Notes: generated from the letters alone by a model not told the origin. DNA of 7,960 bases from Thermotoga sp. (GCA_003641555.1 QNAT01000042.1:1-7960), one strand, 5' to 3'; positions 1 through 6,351 are shown, numbered from the stretch's first letter. Program-made: numbers and translations.

Positions 1-416
1 ACATTGTAATATATGGACTCTTTTATCAATTCATCAAACGTTAGAATTTCCTTTGCCTTTAACATGAGCTTACCAAGGTCTTCAAATCTCTTTTTCTCAA
101 GATAATTATTTATGTTACCATCGAAAAACTCTTTTCTTAAAAGATGAATCTTATAATATACCTGCACATCGCTGAGATTATCAAAGACTTCTATATCAGA
201 GAACAGATCTTTCAACTTATCATAATAATAGAGGTAAGAAGATTTTTTTAAGAGATTTTCCCTGTACAAAAGATCTATAAGCGAATCCTTAAATATCGAA
301 GTATTTTTTGCTGTATCGATAAATATCGTTTTGTACCTATATTTTTCATATTGTAGATAACCCTTTAATTCACGCCTTTTGTATCCGCCAGGAATATAAT
401 TGCTTTTGCTGATCAT
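1..416 (-). CDS. Unrecognised protein, N-terminal part only (runs off left edge)
   Basis: An open frame reads leftward from ATG at 416-414 to the window edge with no stop, giving 138 complete codons. The protein starts MISKSNYIPGGYKRRELKGY and continues as a charged, Lys/Tyr/Leu/Ile-rich soluble sequence without a signal peptide or membrane segment. The start codon overlaps the stop of the upstream permease gene as ATGA, which strongly supports translation as the fourth gene of the ABC transporter operon. I do not recognise the family: there is no Walker A motif, so it is not the transporter ATPase within the visible part, and no kinase or glycosidase motif is evident. Position suggests a cytoplasmic role in handling the imported sugar, but this is inference. 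The gene is truncated only by the window. Confidence 0.8.
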   Translation of the reverse strand, partial: MISKSNYIPGGYKRRELKGYLQYEKYRYKTIFIDTAKNTSIFKDSLIDLLYRENLLKKSSYLYYYDKLKDLFSDIEVFDNLSDVQVYYKIHLLRKEFFDGNINNYLEKKRFEDLGKLMLKAKEILTFDELIKESIYYN

Positions 417-1252
417 CCCTTCAGGGCACCACCTGTCATACCTATCACAAAATACTTGTGAAAGAGTGCAAACATTATAACAATTGGTATAAGTGCACTA
501 AAAGATGCTGCAGAAATAAGGGTTAAATTGATTCCTTCATACTGGTTTGTAAACATCGTTAAGCCAACTGTATACGTAACAATTTTACTCCCTGCAAGAG
601 TTCTCGCAATTATGTAGTCATTGAAAGCTCGTACAAACGCATAAATTACTGATGCAGCCATTCCGGGTGCAGCAAGAGGAAAGGCTATCTTCCAAAATGC
701 TTTTAATCCTGAGCAACCATCTATGAGCGCGGCCTCTTCGAGTTCTCTGGGTATCGTTAGAAAATAACCTCTCATTAACCATATCACAAATGGCATAGTT
801 CCCACCGAATCTACCAGTATCAGTACCGTGTATGTATCTAAAAGCCTTAGGTCTCCAAACATGTTGTAAAAGGGGATAATTATTGATGCAGTTGGGATCA
901 TCTGAAGTGCAAGGATAAAAACCATTAAAAACCATTTCATTCTAAAATTGTATCTCGCAAAAGAAAATCCAGCAAGTGAACCTACACTTACCGAAATTAG
1001 GGAAGCCAAAAGAGCGATCAGGATGGAGTTACCATAATATCCTATCCAGTTGGGATCTTTCAAGACTGTCATGAAGTTATCTAAAGTTAATCTTATCGAA
1101 AAGTAATCTGGAGGAAAAGACATAAAGGCATTCTTAGGTTTCAAGGCTATCAAAAGCATAGAGAAAAGCGGAAACAAGCTAAATATTCCCCAGGATGCCA
1201 GTACCGCGTAAGCCAAAATAATCTTTGTTCGCTTCTTTTTGCTGTGCATCAT
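413..1252 (-). CDS. Carbohydrate ABC transporter permease, MalG/UgpE type
   Basis: This is an inner-membrane subunit of a binding-protein-dependent sugar importer (CUT1-like), 279 residues, the usual length. The protein begins MMHSKKKRTK and has about six hydrophobic segments, the first near residues 11-37. The cytoplasmic EAA loop that docks the ATPase is at about 173-192 (E173-A-A, G179, P192). The C-terminus, ending GGALKG, is typical of MalG homologues. The frame is open upstream to 1360, but that extension is hydrophilic, lies inside the preceding gene and lacks a plausible role. I chose the ATG at 1252-1250 because it overlaps the upstream stop as TAATG and follows a GGGAG ribosome site 8 bases away. 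A second ATG directly after it would also work. The gene is co-translated with its MalF-like partner, with which it should form the heterodimeric channel. The substrate cannot be read from sequence. Confidence 0.95.
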   Translation of the reverse strand: MMHSKKKRTKIILAYAVLASWGIFSLFPLFSMLLIALKPKNAFMSFPPDYFSIRLTLDNFMTVLKDPNWIGYYGNSILIALLASLISVSVGSLAGFSFARYNFRMKWFLMVFILALQMIPTASIIIPFYNMFGDLRLLDTYTVLILVDSVGTMPFVIWLMRGYFLTIPRELEEAALIDGCSGLKAFWKIAFPLAAPGMAASVIYAFVRAFNDYIIARTLAGSKIVTYTVGLTMFTNQYEGINLTLISAASFSALIPIVIMFALFHKYFVIGMTGGALKG

Positions 1253-2160
1253 TAACTCGTCTCCCTGGATCTCAGAAACACAAGATATAACACGGTAACA
1301 GTGAGATTTACGATTAGCAAAACTAATGACAAAGAAGCGGCATAACCAAGATCGCCCCACGAGAATCCTCTGTTATAGATATAAAGACTCAGAACTTCAC
1401 TCGCATGGTTTGGCCCCCCACCAGTTATAAGGAGTATTAAGTCATATACATTGAACGTTATCATTGTCGTTATAATAAGATTGATAAGTATGAATGGCAT
1501 CAGGAGAGGTAAGGTTATAAAAACAAATTTCTGAAGAGTAGTTGCTCCATCAACTTCGGAGGACTCATAAAGAGAATCTGGAATACTTTGGAGTCCTGCA
1601 GATTGCATGAGTATAGAAAATGCTGTTCCTTTCCATATGTTTATCACCACTAAAATATAGATAACAATACTTGGATTTGTTAACCAATCTTTTCTTTCAA
1701 AACCGAGAAATTTAAGTATGGGATTGTTGTAAGCAAGAGCAGGTAAAAAACCAAGATTAGCATCAAATATATATGTCCATGAATATGCAGCTACAACACT
1801 ACTAATTATCCAGGGAATCAAAAATATTGCTCTAAAAATGCCAGGTCCTTTTATGGATTTATCGTGCAGTATGCTGGCAAGGAGGAGACCGAACCCAACT
1901 TGTCCTATTACTGAAAGAGCAACAAAAATAAAGGCATTCTTCAGTGAATTCCAGAAAAGCGAATCTTTGAAAATATTGACATAATTCTGAAAGCCTATGT
2001 ATTTTCCCTTATGAAGCATCAGATCGAGCAAAGTCATTCTCTTTAAGCTCGTGAAAAACGACCATATCAAGGGAAAAATTATCAATAAAAACAGCATTAC
2101 TATAGCAGGTAAGATCAGTAATATTGGAATATATTTTGTTTTAGAAAATCTTTTCTTCAT
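1252..2160 (-). CDS. Carbohydrate ABC transporter permease, MalF/UgpA type
   Basis: This 302-residue inner-membrane permease is the first of the two channel subunits of the sugar importer. It has a short basic N-terminus followed by a membrane segment at about 10-36. Further hydrophobic segments lie near 72-96, 107-128, 164-182, 220-240 and 275-297. The EAA-type ATPase-docking loop is at about 199-218, starting E-S-S-E-V-D-G and ending in LP at 217-218, so the canonical EAA is degenerate (ESS). A TGGGP motif near 246-250 is characteristic of MalF/UgpA permeases. The start is preceded by a purine-rich AAAGGA ribosome site. The gene follows the binding-protein gene across 75 bp containing a strong hairpin, and its stop overlaps the next permease start. 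It lacks the large periplasmic insertion of enteric MalF, as is usual for the UgpA/MsmF-like short form. Confidence 0.95.
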   Translation of the reverse strand: MKKRFSKTKYIPILLILPAIVMLFLLIIFPLIWSFFTSLKRMTLLDLMLHKGKYIGFQNYVNIFKDSLFWNSLKNAFIFVALSVIGQVGFGLLLASILHDKSIKGPGIFRAIFLIPWIISSVVAAYSWTYIFDANLGFLPALAYNNPILKFLGFERKDWLTNPSIVIYILVVINIWKGTAFSILMQSAGLQSIPDSLYESSEVDGATTLQKFVFITLPLLMPFILINLIITTMITFNVYDLILLITGGGPNHASEVLSLYIYNRGFSWGDLGYAASLSLVLLIVNLTVTVLYLVFLRSRETS

Positions 2161-2183
2161 TTCTTACTTTTCCTTTCTTTGGA

Positions 2184-2223
2184 AAAATTTAACGATGCCC
2201 CTGAGAGGGCATCGTTAAATTTT
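2184..2223 (-). terminator. 17-bp perfect hairpin between binding protein and permeases
   Basis: A perfect inverted repeat pairs 2184-2200 with 2207-2223 around a 6-base loop (2201-2206). The inner half of the stem is GC-containing (CGATGCCC) and the outer half is A/T-only. Read on the minus strand, the 3' arm ends in a run of T, as in an intrinsic terminator. It starts 12 bases after the stop of the solute-binding protein gene and ends 23 bases before the permease start. This is the familiar place for a stem-loop that stabilises the binding-protein message or partially terminates transcription, so that the periplasmic protein exceeds the membrane subunits. The structure is seen; its role is inferred from comparable transporter operons. 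Confidence 0.85.
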
Positions 2224-2235
2224 ACTTACAATATG

Positions 2236-3525
2236 TTATTTTTTTAAGATTTCGTTTACTTTTTCAGCTGTCTCATCAAGGATTTCTTTTGCAGACATTT
2301 TATCATAATTCATTACGTACTTTTGGATAGCATCTCTAATTATCTGTGCTATCTTTGGATACTCTGGTATAGTCGGTCTAAAATGTGCGTGTCGAAGAGC
2401 TTCTTCTATTAGGTCATGATAAGGAAGGTTTTTAATAGTAGGAAGAGCACTACTGACTGTTGGGATGCCATACTTTCCTTTTCCTTCCACATTCCATTCT
2501 TCTGAGCCAGTAATGTAATATATAAATTCTTCTGCCAATTTTGGATGCTTTGCAAATTTGCTGATAGCCCACAAGTAACCTCCTGCAACACAGGCTCCTC
2601 TTTCTCCACCTTCATCCGGTGCGGGGATAAGGGCTGCTCCAAACTTCTGAAGGAATTCTTCATGAGACATTCCTATATCGCGTGCAGTGCTATCCCCCAA
2701 CCAGTGCCCATTTCCAAGGGAGATCACGAATTTCCCATTCAAACATGCTTGATCATAAACAGCACCATTCGTAGGACTCAGTGCATCTTCAGGGGAAAGC
2801 ATCCCATGTTTGAGAAACCAACCATAAAATTCAAGAGCTTTCCCCCCGGCCTCTCCATTGAACACAGCTTTTGTCTCATCTGGGGAAAGAATGTCTCCTC
2901 CGGCAGCCCATAGATAGTCATACCAGCGAGAATTAGTATGCTCAGTTGGTCCTGCCATAAAGCCAACCGGTTTAGCCCCTTTTGGAAGAAGGTTTTCTTT
3001 TAACTTTATCAGCAGAGCATAGTACTTAACATCCCTCCAAGTCTTAATCCTTACATTTTCGATACCAAGTTTCTTCATCAACTCCTTATTCCAGAACAAC
3101 AATCTGACATCCGTACCTGCATAAAGTCCAAGAGTTTTACCTTTAGTTGCATATTTCTCCATTAGAGACCTGAAGCTGGGTACCCAATCACTGTAATCTT
3201 TTATTTCCTTTTGATCAATTTGATAGATCATATCTTTGAATTGGCCTAACCAGATGTGATCAACCGTTATAACATCCAGCGGTTCTCCTCTGGCTAACCT
3301 CATCGCAAGCTGGGTTCGGCATTCATTGTAATCGTATAGTGAATAATTAACGGTGATATCAAGTTCTGGATGATTCTCTTTTAGCTTCTGGGTAGCCCAA
3401 TTGATAACATCTTTTGCCCATGTTCTACTAACCACTCTTAGGACTACTTTTTCCTTTGCAATCCCCACCTGTGAGATCATTATTAATAAACTTATTAACA
3501 AAACAACAAACAACCTCTTTTTCAT
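2236..3525 (-). CDS. Extracellular sugar-binding protein of ABC transporter (family 1)
   Basis: This 429-residue protein captures the sugar outside the inner membrane and delivers it to the two downstream permeases. Residues 1-23 form a signal peptide: basic MKKR, a hydrophobic core at 5-18, then VGIA followed by KEK, which fits signal peptidase I cleavage after A23. There is no lipobox cysteine, so it should be a soluble periplasmic protein, as is common in Thermotogota and unlike Gram-positive homologues. Family 1 binding-protein features include the segment near 133-172 (GLYAGTDVRLLFWNKE and following), LWAAGGD at 205-211, and a C-terminal region around 383-405 (RPTIPEYPKIAQIIRDAI). Aromatic residues typical of sugar stacking are abundant (W201, W206, W236, W275, W319). 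The start has a strong AGGAGGT site 7 bases upstream. It is the first gene of the operon, and the substrate is unknown. Confidence 0.95.
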   Translation of the reverse strand: MKKRLFVVLLISLLIMISQVGIAKEKVVLRVVSRTWAKDVINWATQKLKENHPELDITVNYSLYDYNECRTQLAMRLARGEPLDVITVDHIWLGQFKDMIYQIDQKEIKDYSDWVPSFRSLMEKYATKGKTLGLYAGTDVRLLFWNKELMKKLGIENVRIKTWRDVKYYALLIKLKENLLPKGAKPVGFMAGPTEHTNSRWYDYLWAAGGDILSPDETKAVFNGEAGGKALEFYGWFLKHGMLSPEDALSPTNGAVYDQACLNGKFVISLGNGHWLGDSTARDIGMSHEEFLQKFGAALIPAPDEGGERGACVAGGYLWAISKFAKHPKLAEEFIYYITGSEEWNVEGKGKYGIPTVSSALPTIKNLPYHDLIEEALRHAHFRPTIPEYPKIAQIIRDAIQKYVMNYDKMSAKEILDETAEKVNEILKK

Positions 3526-3578
3526 TTAATCTACCTCCTATTCATGAATTTTTGTCTTTTTCTTCCTCAATCACATAT

Positions 3579-3603
3579 TCATCTTATCATATGAATCACC
3601 TCC
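3579..3603 (-). other. Possible mini-cistron (Met-Ile-Arg-stop) with strong ribosome site
   Basis: In the leader of the binding-protein operon the minus strand reads GGAGGTGA (3603-3596), an extended match to the 16S anti-Shine-Dalgarno, then five bases, then ATG ATA AGA TGA (3590-3579). This is better placed than many real starts in the window, yet encodes only three residues. It lies about 55 bases upstream of the true start of the binding-protein gene. It could be a regulatory minimal ORF, a ribosome standby or stabilising site for the 5' leader, or a remnant. The sequence is directly visible; function is speculation. Confidence 0.4.
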
Positions 3604-3692
3604 AAAATAAGGAAATCTATAGGATCTTGCCAAAATAAAGCTAATTTTAAAAACTAGTCCCATTTCATAATACTTAGGATATTTGTTTTTCA

Positions 3693-3721
3693 AGTATAGC
3701 ATAATATTTATAATTTGTCAA
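3693..3721 (-). promoter_or_regulatory. Near-consensus sigma-A promoter of the ABC importer operon
   Basis: On the minus strand there is a perfect -35 TTGACA (3721-3716), a 17-bp AT-rich spacer, and a -10 TATACT (3698-3693) with one mismatch to consensus. Transcription should begin near 3687, giving a leader of about 160 bases before the binding-protein start. It is the strongest promoter match in the window. Strength this high usually implies repression or leader control when the genes are inducible; that part is inference. Confidence 0.8.
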
Positions 3722-3727
3722 CGATAT

Positions 3728-3756
3728 TTGGTGAATTTTATTGATTGTTGTATAAT
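3728..3756 (+). promoter_or_regulatory. Putative promoter of the glycosyltransferase gene
   Basis: A consensus -10 TATAAT lies at 3751-3756. With a 17-bp spacer the -35 would be TTGGTG at 3728-3733, which matches only the TTG half of the consensus. Transcription would start near 3763, leaving about 130 bases of leader. The -35 is adjacent to that of the divergent operon, so one regulator could affect both. The -10 match is strong; the -35 is weak and may rely on an activator. Confidence 0.55.
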
Positions 3757-3818
3757 ATTGTTATATCTTGAATCACCAGAGAGGTCAAAAGGATAATTCT
3801 TCTGGATATAGTTGGATA

Positions 3819-3902
3819 ATGTCTATTGTGAGCATAGCTGTTACACTCAGAATTGAAACAGGTGAGAAAGTATGTAGAAACGGGGTGGGATCATGCGAAT
3901 AG
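3819..3902 (+). CDS. Possible 27-codon upstream ORF overlapping the synthase start
   Basis: An ATG at 3819 opens a 27-codon frame (MSIVSIAVTLRIETGEKVCR and seven more residues) whose stop TAG at 3900-3902 lies just inside the glycosyltransferase gene, so the two frames overlap by 10 bases. Such an overlap permits translational coupling. The ribosome site is poor (only GGAT three or so bases upstream), and an open stretch of this length is easily found by chance. The GGGGTGGGATC ribosome site of the synthase lies inside it. I list it as a candidate leader peptide with low confidence. Confidence 0.2.
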   Translation: MSIVSIAVTLRIETGEKVCRNGVGSCE

Positions 3903-5371
3903 CGTTTTTTAACCCACAGGGTAACTTTGATTCTCAGGACAGTTACTGGGGGGCACATCCAGATTTCGGGGGGCAGCTCGTTTATGTTAAAGAAGTAGCA
4001 ATTGCTTTAGCAAAACTCGGAGTAAATGTTGATATCATCACACGACGAATTGAGGATCCTCATTGGCCTGAATTTTCCAAAAGATTCGATTATTATCCTG
4101 GTGTAGAAAATGTCAGGATAGTGAGAATAGATTTTGGAGGCAAAAAATTCCTTCCAAAAGAAGAGCTTTGGCCTCATTTGAGAAAGTATGCAGAAAACGT
4201 ACTGAATTTTTATAAAACCGAGGGAAAAACGTTAGATTTTGTCACAACTCATTATGGAGATGGAGGAATTGCAGGAGCGATGTTTTCGAAATGGACAGGT
4301 ATTCCATATTCTTTCACCGCCCACTCATTAGGTGCTCAAAAATTGTATAAATTGCTTAACGAAAAAGTGAAAAACTTCCCAGAGTTAGACTCGGTATACA
4401 AATTCTCAGCTCGCATAGCAGCAGAAAGAGTGGCAATGAAGTATTCCTCCGTTAATATCGTAAGTACTTGTATGGAGAAACGTGAACAGTACGGACATCC
4501 ACTCTATAAAGAATGGATTGATGTGAATGATGATAAAAAATTTATTGTGATACCTCCAGGAGTGAACTTCAAATGTTTCAATTCCTATCATAGTGTTAAA
4601 GACAATATCGTGGAACAAAAGGTTCTGCAAAGTATGGTTCATCACATCGGATCTAAACGAAGCTCTTTACCATGGATCGTCTTATCCAGTCGCATGGATC
4701 CGAAGAAGAATCATATCGCTCTTATAAAAGCTTATGCAACGGACAGACATCTTCAATCAATTGCTAATATACTAATCGTAACCCGGGGAATTGATGATGT
4801 GTACCAGGATTATGAAGATGTTCCTGAATCCGAAAAAAATACATTGAAAAAGATCATAGAATCCATCTATAGGAATAGATTAGAGGATAAGGTCTTTTTT
4901 GTTAATATAAAAGGGCAGAAAGAACTGGCTTCTCTGTATCGTATAGCAGCTAAAAGACATTCGGTGTTTTCTTTACCTACACTTTATGAGCCCTTTGGAC
5001 TGGCAGTTATAGAAGCAATGGCATGTGGTCTGCCAGTTGTGGCAACTAAGAATGGAGGCCCCTCGGAAATACTTCGAGAAGACAATATTGAATATGGTGT
5101 ACTTGTTGATCCGGAAGATAGTCGAAGTATTGCTGATGGTCTTTCGGAAATTTTGGGAAATATCGAAGCATATTTACGTTTTCAAAAACTTGGTTTAACT
5201 CACATTGCATCAAAGTACACATGGGAAAACACCGCACAAAGATATCTTGAAACTATCTATAAAATTAAGAAAAAGGTTGTTCGAAAAGTGAATATACCAA
5301 AGTTCTTCATTAATGGGAGGAACCCCCAAATTCTTGAGTTGAACAAGTACTATAATCTGGGCAACAATTGA
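3893..5371 (+). CDS. Sucrose-phosphate-synthase-like glycosyltransferase (GT4)
   Basis: This 492-residue cytoplasmic retaining GT-B enzyme resembles the ~496-residue H. orenii sucrose-phosphate synthase over its entire length (comparison from memory). That enzyme makes sucrose 6-phosphate from UDP-glucose (or ADP-glucose) and fructose 6-phosphate. The acceptor domain has NPQGNFD at 7-13, PDFGGQLVYVKE at 23-34 with the nucleotide-sugar GGQ loop (26-28), and FLPKEELWP at 86-94. It also has TTHYGDGG at 118-125, HSLGAQK at 144-150 with a conserved His, and RIAAER at 174-179. The donor domain has SSRMDPKKN at 265-273 (Arg/Lys contacting the diphosphate), then YEPFG at 365-369 and IEAMACG, giving the E366-x7-E374 pair, and NGGP at 387-390. 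There is no fused HAD phosphatase domain and no phosphatase gene beside it. The start follows a GGGGTGG site. The related synthase of mannosylglucosylglycerate or another glycoside is an alternative product. Confidence 0.85.
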   Translation: MRIAFFNPQGNFDSQDSYWGAHPDFGGQLVYVKEVAIALAKLGVNVDIITRRIEDPHWPEFSKRFDYYPGVENVRIVRIDFGGKKFLPKEELWPHLRKYAENVLNFYKTEGKTLDFVTTHYGDGGIAGAMFSKWTGIPYSFTAHSLGAQKLYKLLNEKVKNFPELDSVYKFSARIAAERVAMKYSSVNIVSTCMEKREQYGHPLYKEWIDVNDDKKFIVIPPGVNFKCFNSYHSVKDNIVEQKVLQSMVHHIGSKRSSLPWIVLSSRMDPKKNHIALIKAYATDRHLQSIANILIVTRGIDDVYQDYEDVPESEKNTLKKIIESIYRNRLEDKVFFVNIKGQKELASLYRIAAKRHSVFSLPTLYEPFGLAVIEAMACGLPVVATKNGGPSEILREDNIEYGVLVDPEDSRSIADGLSEILGNIEAYLRFQKLGLTHIASKYTWENTAQRYLETIYKIKKKVVRKVNIPKFFINGRNPQILELNKYYNLGNN

Positions 5372-5583
5372 AGATTTTTCTTTATACTTTGTGATATTAG
5401 GAAAATAGTTATCTTATGATTTCGCAGTGAAAAGGATACGATTGATGTTACAATTCGAGAAGGACAATGGGAAAAGGACAGAAGTCATTTTCAATTCCAA
5501 CGATTTTGGAATAAATCAAAGATTTCGTGTTTTTCCCTGCCGTATAATCATTTTATATAGAAGATGTTGGGAGGGAAGCATAA
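5372..5583 (+). promoter_or_regulatory. Upstream region and putative promoter of the DeoR-family gene
   Basis: This 212-bp gap follows the synthase stop. No good intrinsic terminator hairpin is visible after 5371, so readthrough into the regulator gene is possible. A consensus -10 TATAAT at 5543-5548 could start transcription near 5555, about 30 bases before the regulator start; no convincing -35 accompanies it. A GGGAGGG ribosome site (5569-5575) sits 8 bases before the regulator ATG. A weak bulged repeat (CGATTG / CAATTCG, about 5439-5457) and a clean 19-bp palindrome at 5494-5512 lie upstream. No convincing gene fits here. Confidence 0.5.
5494..5512. promoter_or_regulatory. 19-bp palindrome, candidate repressor operator
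   Basis: ATTCCAA at 5494-5500 and its exact reverse complement TTGGAAT at 5506-5512 flank a 5-base centre (CGATT). The site ends about 30 bp before the TATAAT at 5543, next to where a -35 would lie. Position and symmetry fit an autoregulatory operator for the DeoR-family protein encoded just downstream, or for an activator. I do not find a full second copy in the divergent 3526-3892 region, which weakens the idea of one shared operator sequence. Confidence 0.4.
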
Positions 5584-6324
5584 ATGGCAGAGTCGAAAAT
5601 GTTTGCTGAAGAAAGAAGAAAGGAGATCTTGAAGATTTTAAAAAGACAAGGTAGCGCGACTGTTAATATGATTTCTTCGTTACTTAAGGTCTCACCTTCA
5701 ACGGTAAGGAATGATCTAAATCTTCTTGAAAAAAAAGACTTGATATACAGAACCCATGGCGGTGCTATAGCCAAACAAAGATTTAATCCAATCTTTCAGA
5801 AAAGTATATCGGATTTTTCTGAGTTGAAGGTGAGAATAGTAAGATACGCCATTAATTTTGTGAACTCCGGGGATGCAATCTTCATTGATGCAGGAAGTAC
5901 TACTTTGATGTTCGCAGAAGAACTTATTCGAGAGAAGAAGTCTTGTCATATAATAACGAACTCTCTATATGTGGTAAATGCACTCGTCGATATGCCAGAG
6001 ATCCATGTTCACGTATTGGGGGGCGAATTCAAGAAAAGAACGATGAACTTCATAGATCCAGAACCATGTCTTGGTAAGTATCGGGTTTCAAAAGCATTCA
6101 TGGGTGTCAGTGGATTCGATTCGAAGGGTTGTTACGTTTCCAACTCGTTTGAAGCAAAATTCAAGAGAAGTGTAATGGAAATTGCACAAAGTGTTTTTGT
6201 GCTCGCAGATAGTACAAAGTATGGAAAGATCTCAACGGTACTCATAAAGCGCTGGGATAAAAAAGATACCATTATAACCGATAAGAAAGTAGAAGTGAAT
6301 GCCAATCTGATCGTAGCCTCTTGA
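5584..6324 (+). CDS. DeoR-family transcriptional regulator
   Basis: This 246-residue DNA-binding repressor has the standard DeoR/GlpR length. The N-terminal winged helix-turn-helix spans about 9-61: ERRKEIL, the helix pair around 26-48 with VSPSTVRNDLNLLEKKDLI, and the family signature YRTHGGA at 55-61. The C-terminal effector domain is the isomerase-like sugar-phosphate sensor, with GDAIFIDAGSTT at 96-107, TNS at 125-127, LGGEF at 145-149 and ADSTKYGK at 208-215. All expected key residues are present, so it should be functional. The start is chosen for its GGGAGGG site 8 bases upstream; Met6 is a possible alternative. Regulators of this family typically respond to a phosphorylated sugar from the pathway they control. 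Nearby candidates are the synthase gene, the divergent importer and itself, but the targets and ligand are inferred only from proximity. Confidence 0.95.
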   Translation: MAESKMFAEERRKEILKILKRQGSATVNMISSLLKVSPSTVRNDLNLLEKKDLIYRTHGGAIAKQRFNPIFQKSISDFSELKVRIVRYAINFVNSGDAIFIDAGSTTLMFAEELIREKKSCHIITNSLYVVNALVDMPEIHVHVLGGEFKKRTMNFIDPEPCLGKYRVSKAFMGVSGFDSKGCYVSNSFEAKFKRSVMEIAQSVFVLADSTKYGKISTVLIKRWDKKDTIITDKKVEVNANLIVAS

Positions 6325-6351
6325 GAATGGTGAAAGAAAAGAATAGCACAT

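Larger units (their letters stand above)
3526..3892. promoter_or_regulatory. Divergent intergenic regulatory region
   Basis: These 367 bp separate the importer operon (minus) from the sucrose-phosphate-synthase-like gene (plus). They contain two back-to-back promoters whose -35 elements are only 6 bp apart, a roughly 160-base leader for the importer and a roughly 130-base leader for the synthase. Short symmetric or repeated motifs include the 10-bp palindrome ATTCATGAAT at 3540-3549, CCAAAATAA repeated at 3602 and 3630, TGAATCACC repeated at 3592 and 3769, and GGATAAT repeated at 3791 and 3814. I see no known riboswitch or tRNA. No gene of ordinary length fits here. Confidence 0.8.

Noticed and set aside
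1253..1360. 36-residue N-terminal extension of the MalG-type permease in the same frame
   Set aside because: It lies wholly within the end of the upstream permease gene, has no membrane-protein character, and the TAATG start at 1252 has a good ribosome site.
2545..2913. 122-codon plus-strand open frame inside the binding-protein gene
   Set aside because: It is antisense to a well-supported gene, has no matching domain and no convincing ribosome site; it is a shadow frame.
3526..3892. Riboswitch, tRNA or CRISPR repeat in the large intergenic region
   Set aside because: No conserved RNA architecture, cloverleaf or regularly spaced repeats could be found; the short repeats present are 6-10 bp and irregular.
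5427..5609. 60-codon plus-strand frame between the synthase and the DeoR gene
   Set aside because: It starts with GTG without a good ribosome site, overlaps the DeoR start out of frame, contains the promoter and palindrome, and resembles nothing.
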